DNA of 64,000 bases from an uncultured Acetobacteroides sp. (GTDB taxonomy: Bacteria > Bacteroidota > Bacteroidia > Bacteroidales > ZOR0009). Both the position numbers and the translations under genes were made by a program. The stretch's first letter is position 1; each line of letters begins with the position of its first letter. Shown here piece by piece: positions 36,176-44,246 of this stretch. The stretch spans positions 2,728,001-2,792,000 of the forward strand of contig NZ_OY782755.1 of the NCBI RefSeq assembly GCF_963678165.1, given 5' to 3'. The notes under the pieces are model-generated. The model saw nothing but the letters and a program-made list of their open reading frames with translations, did no database searches and was not told where the DNA came from.

Positions 36176-37000
36176 CTAAATATCCAACTCCCCTTCGGCA
36201 TACACGTTGTGCTTGCCCTCCTCGGCGCACACGTACTGCACCTTTAGCTTGCCATCCTTTAGCACCCTTTTCTCCTTATCCTTTAGCGGTAGCGTAATAA
36301 ACCTTCTATTGGTGGTGGTGTACACCCCAATACCTCGCACCAAGACAACCTCGTAGGGTTTACCTTGCTTGGGTATAAACTCTACCCTAATATCCCCGTA
36401 GGTAGATATATTGCCTGTTCGATTTATGGTAAAGGCAAGGTTTTGTACGGTATCCTTAACTTGGGCTAACCGCAGGTCGCTGAATTTAACAGATACAGAA
36501 ATTAGGCCTGAACGAATAATAACTGGTATACATAACCCGAATATAGGAACTAGACTAACACTAATACTTGAATCTTTTGATGGATTTTTAATCCCAAGAG
36601 GGGCATAGTTTCTTTCCGAACGGAAATAGAGATGCGAACGGTACTCTCCTGAACCCATTTTAGCAGTTCGCCTGCGCTGCAACATTATGGTCTGAGACTC
36701 ACCTGGTGCCAAAGTTATCCTACGTGGGAATACTCGCAAATAAGGAGCAGCGATCATAAACGAAGAGTCTGGTTTATCTATTTCTAAAAAGCCTCCATTC
36801 TCATTCATGGCATACTCCAAAAAAGAGACTGAATAGGTTACAGTATCCTTATCTGTGTTAACTAAACATAGATTTTCTTTCTGAACTTTGCCTTCAAAAA
36901 TGACACGCGTTGGTGTTACAAGCAAATTTCCTTGTGCACTAGCAGAAATAGCAACACTCTGAAAAATAATAAAAAACAAAATCGTAAAAATTCTGTTCAT
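36176..37000 (-). CDS. PapD-like periplasmic fimbrial chaperone
   Basis: A 274-residue periplasmic protein with a signal peptide ending near SASAQ. The N-terminal domain has the PapD pattern: LLVTPTRVIFEGKVQKENLCLVNTD (residues 25-49), RVFPRRITLAPGESQTIMLQRR near 88-109, and GEYRSHLYFRS near 117. The second half (about 145-270) is a further beta-sandwich. Chaperones of this type fold pilins by donor-strand complementation and deliver them to an usher. Two DUF4402 proteins and an usher-like barrel flank it, supporting the assignment. Confidence 0.82.
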   Translation of the reverse strand: MNRIFTILFFIIFQSVAISASAQGNLLVTPTRVIFEGKVQKENLCLVNTDKDTVTYSVSFLEYAMNENGGFLEIDKPDSSFMIAAPYLRVFPRRITLAPGESQTIMLQRRRTAKMGSGEYRSHLYFRSERNYAPLGIKNPSKDSSISVSLVPIFGLCIPVIIRSGLISVSVKFSDLRLAQVKDTVQNLAFTINRTGNISTYGDIRVEFIPKQGKPYEVVLVRGIGVYTTTNRRFITLPLKDKEKRVLKDGKLKVQYVCAEEGKHNVYAEGELDI

Positions 37001-37098
37001 GTTCCAGTTTCTTGATGGTTATTCGATAAGCAACTACAAGCCTGACAATGTTTCAATAGGGGGAGCAAATGCCTCCCCCTATTGTTTGTTAATAGGTT

Positions 37099-37698
37099 CT
37101 AATTATAAAGTACGCTAACTGTAAAAGTTTTGGTGTAAATACCAGGTAGCTGATGAGCACTAACATTCAATGTACCTCCAATAAAAAGGTATGATGTTGT
37201 ACTTGATAAAGTATTATCGAAACGATACCCGGCATTAGTAGGTAAAAGAACATCTGAAACAGATGGTCCATCCAAACCAATATTTAAAATTAAATTATTA
37301 ACAGACATTGTCTTGTTTGTATAAGTTCCGCTTAAATCCTCACTATTAGTTAATGTAAGAGTATTAGCCGCATCAAGGCTACCTAATTGAACATAGTAAT
37401 CCATATTAGGATAAGCTGTAGTAATTTTAAAAGCAGCAGCAGTAGGTTTTGAAGTCAATAAAGTTAAATTCGAAGAAGGAGTAGCAACACTAGCCGTAGA
37501 CAGAGTTACTGTTCCAATATTTGCTTCATTAGCAACTATATAATTACCAAAATACATATCGCTTTGCTTTTCATTCTGCAGTGCCGTTACAATAGAGGCA
37601 CTAGCATTTACATTTACAGGTGTATCCTGCCCCATAACCGTACCCGAAAAACCGACCATCAGCGCGATGGCTCCAAGAAGCATTAATGATCTTTTCAT
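37099..37698 (-). CDS. DUF4402 protein, putative major pilin subunit
   Basis: A 199-residue secreted protein; signal peptide MKRSLMLLGAIALMVG to about residue 23. The mature part is a beta-sandwich beginning VNVNASASIVTALQNEKQSDMYFG and ending PGIYTKTFTVSVLYN, the usual DUF4402 layout. It is very Ser/Thr-rich. As first gene in the leftward cluster, with the AAACAAAAAAAATG leader, it may be the most expressed subunit. The upstream 314 bases (37699-38012) hold a terminator and otherwise no gene. Confidence 0.78.
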   Translation of the reverse strand: MKRSLMLLGAIALMVGFSGTVMGQDTPVNVNASASIVTALQNEKQSDMYFGNYIVANEANIGTVTLSTASVATPSSNLTLLTSKPTAAAFKITTAYPNMDYYVQLGSLDAANTLTLTNSEDLSGTYTNKTMSVNNLILNIGLDGPSVSDVLLPTNAGYRFDNTLSSTTSYLFIGGTLNVSAHQLPGIYTKTFTVSVLYN

Positions 37699-37957
37699 TT
37701 TTTTTGTTTTAAAAGATTAAACACATTCAAAACGTTAATGGGTGGTGCTACCTAGGAATGCCCATCGCCATCAAGCAATTTTGTTTTTCCTCCCCCTCAA
37801 CACTCCTAGCAAATCAGCTTGTTCCAGCAGCTGGTGCTGGTTTGATAACTCTACAACAGCATGTTTTCGGAAAGTGTTTACAAGCGCACGGACTTTAACC
37901 TTTTAAACACTGTGTGCTAAGCAATCATTACGGGGAGATGGCGCTGCTCTAGGGCAT

Positions 37958-37990
37958 AAAAAAGCCAGGCGCTACGGCCTGGCTTTTTTT
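37958..37990. terminator. Bidirectional terminator between pilin cluster and DUF6261-like gene
   Basis: AAAAAAGCCAGGC (37958-37970) pairs perfectly with GCCTGGCTTTTTT (37977-37989) with a 6-base loop. It lies 22 bases after the stop at 38013 on the minus strand. Confidence 0.9.
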
Positions 37991-38012
37991 ATTGGTAACC
38001 CCAACGAACGGG

Positions 38013-38780
38013 CTACTGGTTGCCCGTGGGCTTATCCTTGGGCTTATCTTTCTCCTTCTCCTTTTCGTTCTTGCTGCGGGTTTCCCTGGAGTCTATCAGC
38101 TTCACCTTGGCCTCGATGAGCGGGTTGAGCTGCGAGATAATCTGGTTGTACTCGGGCTTGCTCGATATCTGGGCGAAGGCGTTGATGCGGTTGGCCAACT
38201 TGAGATACTGGTCGCGCGCCTGGCGGCCGGTCTGTACGGGCGATTCGGGATCCTTGGTTCCATAGGCCTGCGTGCGGGCGTTCTGTACGGCTAGAAACTT
38301 AGCTCGGGTGGCCATCACATCGTCCCAAAATGTCTTTACGCCCAGTTTGGCAAGCGCGCTAACGAGCTCGGGCTTGGAGGTAAAGAGGGCATCGATCTTG
38401 CTGATGGTGGTTACCTCGGCATCGTACGACATCTCCTCGATATCCCACCCCTGCTCCTCGACGGCGCGAACGATAGCTAGCGCAGGCACTCGAATCTCGT
38501 CCTTGGGGTTGCGCGAGTACGACTTTACTAGCCCCTTGAAGCTGCCCACGTAGCCGTCGAGCTCGCCATCGAGCTTTACCATCTCCTCGGTCTTCTCCTT
38601 TTCGGTGATTACGGTAGAGGTGCTCTCGAAGCGGTTGGTGCGGCGCTCGAGTTCGGACAGTTCGGCCTCCAGCTCCAGCGTTTTCACATCGAACGACTTC
38701 AGTACGGCAATCATCTGGCGTAGTAGGCCAATTTGTTCGTCAACGTGCAGTCGACTCATGAATGTTCCTTTTAATTTCAT
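38013..38780 (-). CDS. DUF6261-like protein, coiled coil with charged tail
   Basis: A 255-residue protein, predicted almost entirely helical, without signal peptide. Its layout, with RVPALAIVRAVEEQGWDIEEMSYDAEV in the first half, fits DUF6261-like proteins of Bacteroidota, whose function is unknown. The C-terminal 20 residues are a Lys/Glu/Pro-rich tail (KEKEKDKPKDKP). The start at 38780 has MKLKGTF before MSRLHVDEQ; the second Met at 38759 is also possible. Confidence 0.65.
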   Translation of the reverse strand: MKLKGTFMSRLHVDEQIGLLRQMIAVLKSFDVKTLELEAELSELERRTNRFESTSTVITEKEKTEEMVKLDGELDGYVGSFKGLVKSYSRNPKDEIRVPALAIVRAVEEQGWDIEEMSYDAEVTTISKIDALFTSKPELVSALAKLGVKTFWDDVMATRAKFLAVQNARTQAYGTKDPESPVQTGRQARDQYLKLANRINAFAQISSKPEYNQIISQLNPLIEAKVKLIDSRETRSKNEKEKEKDKPKDKPTGNQ

Positions 38781-38944
38781 AATCCTTATGTGTTAAATTT
38801 TTCCAATTATATAAAATATGCACAAACAACCAATATCCATTAAGCATGTTATAAAACATCCAATTCGGCAAAGGTGCCATGTTTTCTCCGTACAAGCAGC
38901 CACAAGCACGTCAAGTCACCCAATCAAAAAAATAGGGAATTAGG

Positions 38945-39172
38945 GCTTTGTACCATATACAAAAGCACCAACGGAACTCCGGTGACCCCTTTGTATATGG
39001 TACAAGACCCCCAACGGAACTCCGGCGAAGCCTTTGTATATGGTACAAAGCACCCAACGGAACTCCGGCGAAGCCTTTGTATATGGTACAAAGCACCCAA
39101 CGGAACTCCGGTGGAGCCTTTGTATATGGTACAAAGCACCCAACGAAGTTCTGGCGAGCCTTCTGTACCTGT
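38945..39172. repeat. 43-bp tandem repeat array, five units
   Basis: The word AACGGAAC (last copy AACGAAGT) occurs at 38970, 39013, 39056, 39099 and 39142, exactly 43 bases apart. Each unit contains CAACGGAACTCCGGCGAAGC or a close variant, then CTTTGTATATGGTACAAAG, which is itself an inverted repeat (CTTTGTA/TACAAAG). Since 43 is not a multiple of three, frames change with each unit and the short open frames on both strands here are not genes. It fills the gap upstream of the DUF6261-like gene. Confidence 0.88.
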
Positions 39173-39193
39173 AAAGTCCATCGGCAAGAGGTT

Positions 39194-40579
39194 CTACCGC
39201 ATAAACCACCGTGCCAGCTTCAGCTTAGCCGAGGTGTAGGGTGGAAAAAAGAACGAAAGGTTTACCAGAGTCGACGTGCTGAGGATGCTCTTGTGGTGCG
39301 AGAAGGCCTCGAAGCTGCGGCGGCCATGGTAGCTGCCCGTACCGCTGGCCATCACCCCGCCAAAGGGCACCTTGGGGCTCACCAGGTGCAGCAGCGCGTT
39401 GTTGATGGCGCCGCCGCCAAACTCCACCTGCTCCACAAAGAAGCGCTCCACCCGCTTGCTCTGGGTGAAGAGGTACAGCGCCAGCGGGTAGCGGTTGCGG
39501 CGAACGATGGCTAGCGCCTCGTCGAGGCTATCGTAGACGATGATGGGGAGGATGGGGCCGAAGATCTCCTCCTGCATGATGGGCGCCTCGAGCGAGACAT
39601 TCTCCAATAGAGTCGGCTCGATGTAGAGTTTTTCGGGGTTGCTGCGCCCGCCGTGCGCGATGCGGCCATCGGCCAGGTAGCCCATCAGCGTATCGAAGCG
39701 GCGTCGGTTGACGATGCGGGTAAGGTCGGCACACCGTTCGGGATCATCACCATAAAACTCCCTGATGCACCCTTTAGCCAGCTCCACCACCTCGTCCTTT
39801 ACGCTGTGGTGCACCAGCAGGTAGTCGGGTGCCACGCACGTTTGCCCGGCGTTGAAGAACTTGGCCCACACCAGCCGCCTTACCGATACCCGGAGGTTGG
39901 CATCGGCATGAACGATAGCCGGACTCTTGCCGCCCAGCTCCAGCGTCACGGGGGTGAGGTGCTTGGCAGCCATCCCCATCACCTGCCGCCCTACCTTGGG
40001 GCTACCCGTAAAGAAGATATGGTTGAAAGGGAATCCTTCAATGAGCATGGGGCCCAGCTGCGCCCCCGATCCCGGAGCGACGCTAACGTAGCAGGAGTCG
40101 AAGGTTTCGCCCACCAGCTTAGCAACAACGGCAGCCGTATGCGGGGCCATATCGCTTGGCAGCAGCACGGCGCAGCAGCCGGCAGCAATAGCGCCGACGA
40201 GCGGAGCGATGAGCAGCTGAAAGGGGTAGTTCCAAGGCCCAATGATGAGCACCACCCCGCGCGGCTCGGCCACAATCCGCGAGCGCGAGGGCTGAAGCAT
40301 CAGCGACGTACCTACCCGCTGGGGCCTCATCCACCGCTTCAGATGGCTGATGGCGTAGTCGATCTCCTCGTACAGGATGCCCACCTCGCTGGAGAACGCC
40401 TCGTAGACCGGCTTGCACATGTCGGCATGTAGGGCGGTAAGGATTTCGTCCTCGCGCCGCTTGATGGCCGCTTTAAGTTTCGCGAGCTGCGCCACCCTAA
40501 AGGCGTAACTGCGGGTGCTGCCTCCGTCAAAGAAAGCGCGTTTGGCGCTATAGGCCTGCTCGATGTCTTGCTCCTGCAT
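39194..40579 (-). CDS. Aldehyde dehydrogenase (ALDH3-like)
   Basis: A 461-residue NAD(P)-dependent aldehyde dehydrogenase. The cofactor-binding segment IIGPWNYPFQ lies near residue 112, the general-base Glu is in VTLELGGKSP near 208, and the catalytic Cys in FNAGQTCVAPD near 240. It has a hydrophobic/aromatic C-terminal tail (LVNLSFFFPPYTS) as in ALDH3-type fatty aldehyde dehydrogenases, and the length (about 460) matches those rather than the 490-500-residue ALDH1/2 group. Substrate is probably a medium or long-chain aldehyde. Confidence 0.93.
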   Translation of the reverse strand: MQEQDIEQAYSAKRAFFDGGSTRSYAFRVAQLAKLKAAIKRREDEILTALHADMCKPVYEAFSSEVGILYEEIDYAISHLKRWMRPQRVGTSLMLQPSRSRIVAEPRGVVLIIGPWNYPFQLLIAPLVGAIAAGCCAVLLPSDMAPHTAAVVAKLVGETFDSCYVSVAPGSGAQLGPMLIEGFPFNHIFFTGSPKVGRQVMGMAAKHLTPVTLELGGKSPAIVHADANLRVSVRRLVWAKFFNAGQTCVAPDYLLVHHSVKDEVVELAKGCIREFYGDDPERCADLTRIVNRRRFDTLMGYLADGRIAHGGRSNPEKLYIEPTLLENVSLEAPIMQEEIFGPILPIIVYDSLDEALAIVRRNRYPLALYLFTQSKRVERFFVEQVEFGGGAINNALLHLVSPKVPFGGVMASGTGSYHGRRSFEAFSHHKSILSTSTLVNLSFFFPPYTSAKLKLARWFMR

Positions 40580-40744
40580 GTCGGTAGTGTTTTAAATTGA
40601 AATCAATCCAAGATCAGCAAAGATAGCAATCCCCCCTCTGTTAAAATCGGAAAAGAAGCCGCTGCCGCACCATATAATTCGAAATTTATCGTTATCCTAG
40701 CAGCCCCTTACCGCATCCGAAACCCATTTTGACTACGCAAACAG

Positions 40745-42073
40745 ATGAAACACCCCTTCTGCAAAACAGCGCTCGCCACGCTCACCCTGCTCCTTTTTCA
40801 GCTGGCCGCCATGGCGCAAGGCGATGCTACGCCCGACAGCGCCAGCTACGCCAACCTCATCCACGCTCCCGTAGCTCGCATCTTTAGCGCAAGAAATGGG
40901 ACGAGGTGGATTATCGCTGGCAAGGACAGCAGCCTGCTGTACCGGGTAACACACAAGGGCGTCGTCATCAACATGAGGGATACCGCCGGGCTCCCCTGCG
41001 ATACCCGATTCAGCGATGTGCTCATCATCCGAAACAACCGCGTGCTTGTTGGAACTAAGAACCGGTACGTATTCAGCTTCAACGGCGATAAGGCCAAATG
41101 GATCAACAGCAGCTACGGGCTTACCGATAGCACCATCGACCACTTCGAGTGGGATAAAAGGCAGAAGCTCCTCTTTGTCGAAACGGCCAACTCTCGTTTT
41201 CTGGTGAAGCACCACAACAAGCTCATCAACATCCGCTTCTCCGAGGTTAAGGACACGCTCACCACCTTCGACGAGATCCGCCACTTCATAAAGAGCAACT
41301 TCCGATGGAGCATCCAGAAGGGCATCTGCGAGGTGTGCGCCGATATCGACTTCAGCTTCCGCGCCGAGAAGTTCGTCAGCGAGGAAGACCTCCAGCACAT
41401 TAAGGACACCCTTCGCCCGGGCGACATCATCGTAAAGCGCAACGACGAGCAGCTCTCCAACGTGGGCATCCCCGGCTTTTGGACCCATTCGGGAATATAC
41501 GTAGGCTCCCTGGCGCAGCTCGACAGCTGCTTTAGCGGCATTGCCATGCTCGGCGGGCAAAAACCTTCGGCCTACATTCAGGAAAGCTACCGCGAGGTTT
41601 ACGAAAGGCTAGCCGATAAACAGGGTTTAATTATTGAAGCAATTGGAAAGGGGGTGGTCATAAATCCGGTGGAGCATATTGCCAAGGTAGACTACCTGGC
41701 AGCGCTAAGGACAAACCTCGACAAAGCCGACATCTTTAAGTCGCTTCTCACGGCCTTCGAGTACCTCGGCACGCCCTACGACTACCTGTTCGACTTCAGC
41801 AACGACAACGAGCTGGTGTGTAGCGAGCTCGTTTACCTCTCGTTCCGACCATCGCCAAACAAGACGGGAATTAACTTTATCATGGGAGAACTTGATGGAG
41901 AAACCTTCCTTTCGCCCAACGACATCGCCAAGCAGTACAGCCTAGAATGGAAGCAGCCCTCGCCGCAGCTAAAGCTGGTATTCTTCTACGATGCCAAGCG
42001 GCGACAGCGCAAGTCGGAAAGGCGCAACGAGGCGGCATTCGCCAAGTCGTGGAGGCGGAAGAGCCTCTACTAG
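40745..42073 (+). CDS. YiiX-like permuted NlpC/P60 amidase
   Basis: A 442-residue secreted or lipoprotein-like protein with a signal peptide (CKTALATLTLLLFQLAAMAQ). The first half contains beta-propeller-like strands. The second half is a YiiX-type permuted papain-fold domain: GDIIVKRNDEQ and FWTHSGIYVGS (about residues 240-263, catalytic His), then CSELVYLSFRP (about 360, catalytic Cys). It likely cleaves an amide bond in peptidoglycan or another cell-envelope substrate. It ends 4 bases before the convergent rsmE. Confidence 0.75.
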   Translation: MKHPFCKTALATLTLLLFQLAAMAQGDATPDSASYANLIHAPVARIFSARNGTRWIIAGKDSSLLYRVTHKGVVINMRDTAGLPCDTRFSDVLIIRNNRVLVGTKNRYVFSFNGDKAKWINSSYGLTDSTIDHFEWDKRQKLLFVETANSRFLVKHHNKLINIRFSEVKDTLTTFDEIRHFIKSNFRWSIQKGICEVCADIDFSFRAEKFVSEEDLQHIKDTLRPGDIIVKRNDEQLSNVGIPGFWTHSGIYVGSLAQLDSCFSGIAMLGGQKPSAYIQESYREVYERLADKQGLIIEAIGKGVVINPVEHIAKVDYLAALRTNLDKADIFKSLLTAFEYLGTPYDYLFDFSNDNELVCSELVYLSFRPSPNKTGINFIMGELDGETFLSPNDIAKQYSLEWKQPSPQLKLVFFYDAKRRQRKSERRNEAAFAKSWRRKSLY

Positions 42074-42077
42074 GAAT

Positions 42078-42779
42078 CTACTGGTTAACGAAACAAACGG
42101 TACTGCAGGCAATAACCCCAGCCGTCTCTGTGCGCAGGCGGCTTTCGCCCAGCGATATTTCAACGAAGCCATGCTGCTTAGCCAGTTCCACCTCCTCGAT
42201 GCTGAAATCACCTTCGGGACCAATAAGAATAAGGGCATTCTCGCCGGGATCAACGGCATGCTTTAGCAGCACCTTTTCGCCCTCGTTGCAGTGGGCAATA
42301 AGCTTCTTACCCTCGAATGGAAGTTTTACCAGTTCCTTAAACGGCGTAATCTCGTTCACCTTTGGATGGTAAGCCTTCAGCGATTGCTTAACGGCTGCCG
42401 TCACCACCTTCTCCGAGCGCTCCTGCTTAACGGTTCTACGTTCGGAGTGAAATGACTCCAGCGGCGTAATCTCGTCGATGCCGATTTCGGTTACCTTTTC
42501 CAGGAACCACTCGTAGCGGTCGATTAGCTTAGTAGGCCCAATGGCTACATGAAGGTAGTAGGGACGCTTGCCGTAGCACTCTTGCTTTTCTACCACCTCT
42601 ACCCTACACCGCTTCGGATTGGCATCCGCAACCTTGGCAACGTAAAATCCGCCAACGCCATCAACAAGGTAGATTTGCTCGCCAACCTCCATGCGCAGCA
42701 CGCGCACGCAGTGCTTCGACTCCTCCTCGCTTAAGGTGTACGACGATCCGGCAATATCAGGGGTATAGAAAATATTCAT
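42078..42779 (-). CDS. rsmE: 16S rRNA m3U1498 methyltransferase
   Basis: A 233-residue SPOUT-class enzyme methylating U1498 of 16S rRNA with SAM. The N-terminal PUA-like region has EESKHCVRVLRMEVGE (about 18-33); the C-terminal knot has LIGPEGDFSIEEVELAKQ (about 187-204), LGESRLRTETA (about 211-221) and CSTVCFV. Length fits. Convergent with the amidase gene, divergent from the TsaC-like gene. Confidence 0.95.
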   Translation of the reverse strand: MNIFYTPDIAGSSYTLSEEESKHCVRVLRMEVGEQIYLVDGVGGFYVAKVADANPKRCRVEVVEKQECYGKRPYYLHVAIGPTKLIDRYEWFLEKVTEIGIDEITPLESFHSERRTVKQERSEKVVTAAVKQSLKAYHPKVNEITPFKELVKLPFEGKKLIAHCNEGEKVLLKHAVDPGENALILIGPEGDFSIEEVELAKQHGFVEISLGESRLRTETAGVIACSTVCFVNQ

Positions 42780-42893
42780 GCCGCGAAGATAGCAAAAATC
42801 AGCCGAGCCGATAATTCACTCCTGATTCTTAAAGGATATATGAACAATCAGCCAACAAATTCGCTTAATTTACATGACCATTCAAAAAACAGT

Positions 42894-43505
42894 ATGTTAG
42901 TCAAAATTTATCCCGAAAATCCGAACGAGCGCCAAATTAACGAGGTGGTACGAGTACTCGAAAACGATGGTGTTATCATCTACCCCACCGACTCCGTTTA
43001 TGCGCTTGGCTGCAGCCTTAAAAGCAAGAAGGGGCTCGAACGCATCCTTAAAATAAAGGGGCTAAAGCAAAAAGATGTCGACTTCTCCATAATCTGCACC
43101 GATTTAAGCAACCTCTCGCAGTTTGCAAAGGTCGACAACGCCACCTTTAAGCTGATGAAGAAAAACCTGCCAGGACCTTTTACCTTTATTTTACCCGCAT
43201 CCAACAAGATTCCCGACATATTTTTGGACAAAAAAAAGACCATCGGCATTCGTATCCCCGACAATCCAATCCCAATAGCCATAACCGCAGCGCTTGGGCA
43301 CCCGCTTATCACCACATCCATCAAGGATGATGATCAGATAATTGAATACACAACCGATCCAGAGCTAATACACGAACGATTCGAGCACCTAGTAGATCTT
43401 ACCATTGATGGTGGGTACGGAGGAAATATAGGAACCACTGTCGTTGATTGTACTACCCCAGAATTCGAGATTGTAAGGGAAGGGAAAGGTGAACTTATAG
43501 AATAA
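42894..43505 (+). CDS. Sua5/YciO/TsaC-family threonylcarbamoyl-AMP synthase-like protein
   Basis: A 203-residue protein from the ATG at 42894 (MLVKIYPENPNER); the frame extends 18 codons upstream to 42840 but family members begin with MLxKIY. Motifs: VIIYPTDSVYALGCSL (near residue 25), KSKKGLERILKIKGL, PGPFTFILPAS (near 90) and IGIRIPDNPI. Such proteins make threonylcarbamoyl-AMP for tRNA t6A37; the family member here is of the shorter YciO/Sua5 type, so the paralogue role is possible. Confidence 0.85.
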   Translation: MLVKIYPENPNERQINEVVRVLENDGVIIYPTDSVYALGCSLKSKKGLERILKIKGLKQKDVDFSIICTDLSNLSQFAKVDNATFKLMKKNLPGPFTFILPASNKIPDIFLDKKKTIGIRIPDNPIPIAITAALGHPLITTSIKDDDQIIEYTTDPELIHERFEHLVDLTIDGGYGGNIGTTVVDCTTPEFEIVREGKGELIE

Positions 43506-43524
43506 GTTCAAAATTGCAGATACA

Positions 43525-43557
43525 AAAAAAGGTCGTTCAAATTGAACGACCTTTTCT
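43525..43557. terminator. Bidirectional terminator after the TsaC-like gene
   Basis: AAAAGGTCGTTCAA (from 43527) pairs with TTGAACGACCTTTT (to 43554), with A- and T-runs outside both arms, serving the convergent TsaC-like and RRM genes. Confidence 0.9.
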
Positions 43558-43576
43558 TTATCGTAGAAGAAACTTA

Positions 43577-43891
43577 CTAGTAGCGATTAGTTCTTGGGCC
43601 ACGGTTTCCACCGCCTCTGTTACCACCGAAAGAACCTCTTGGCTTGTCTTCTCTTGGCTTAGCTTCAGATACAGAAATTGTTCTGCCATCGTACTCAACT
43701 TGGTTAAGTTCTTCGATAGCACGATTTGCTTCCTCGTCAGAAGCCATTTCAACAAAACCAAAACCTCTTGAGCGGCCGGTTACTTTGTCAGTAATTACTT
43801 TTGCAGAGCTAACTTGTCCGTACTCTTCAAAAAGTTGTGCTAGGTCATCATCATTGACTCTAAAACTCAAGTTCGAAATAAAAATGTTCAT
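43577..43891 (-). CDS. RRM RNA-binding protein
   Basis: A 104-residue protein with one RRM: RNP2 is MNIFISNLSF (residues 1-10) and RNP1 is SRGFGFVEM (about 41-49). A Gly/Arg-rich tail (GSFGGNRGGGNRG) follows. This is the small RRM type common in Bacteroidota and cyanobacteria; relatives bind single-stranded RNA and are often cold-induced. The long 5' leader region (43892-44246) is AT-rich and could contain control elements. Confidence 0.93.
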   Translation of the reverse strand: MNIFISNLSFRVNDDDLAQLFEEYGQVSSAKVITDKVTGRSRGFGFVEMASDEEANRAIEELNQVEYDGRTISVSEAKPREDKPRGSFGGNRGGGNRGPRTNRY

Positions 43892-44135
43892 TTGTCTAAA
43901 AAAATTAAAGCTTTTATCCTTTGTTTTCGGTGAGTCTTTTAGATGGAGTCGACGATGACTTTTCTGAAATTTGATCTAGTTATTAGAATAACTTTCAAAA
44001 ATTTTTATCTGACAAACTAACTAGAAACTCAGACGGCAACAAATTCAATGACAAATATCGTCTCTTTTTTCAAATAATCAAGAGTCCGCACTACTTTTTT
44101 ACAAAAAAAACACAATATTCCTTAAGACAGATATA

Positions 44136-44207
44136 CTAATTAAACCATTTTAGCCTTTTCTGGGCCTCATCATTAGGATGAATACCTTTTACAAGCCAAA
44201 TTTTCAT
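44136..44207 (-). other. Possible 23-residue small ORF
   Basis: ATG at 44207 opens MKIWLVKGIHPNDEAQKRLKWFN, ending in TAG. It lies in the 355-base gap between the RRM and radical SAM genes. The composition looks protein-like, but there is no clear ribosome-binding site and no family, so it may be a remnant or chance frame. Confidence 0.2.
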
Positions 44208-44246
44208 AGACAATCGCGCGACGACCTTACTTAAAGAGTCTTTCGC

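Noticed and set aside
38945-39172. Possible CRISPR array
   Set aside because: Units of 43 bp are directly adjacent without variable spacers, and no cas genes are near. The same holds for the arrays at 25971, 47235 and 56333.
38911-39514. Repetitive short open frames on both strands around the 43-bp array
   Set aside because: The unit length is not a multiple of three, so the frames are accidental products of the repeat.
39653-40432. Plus-strand open frame of 259 codons inside the aldehyde dehydrogenase gene
   Set aside because: A shadow of the minus-strand dehydrogenase with intact catalytic residues.
40733-41560. Minus-strand open frame of 275 codons opposite the YiiX-like gene
   Set aside because: The plus-strand frame has a signal peptide and the catalytic motifs; the antisense frame has no family features.
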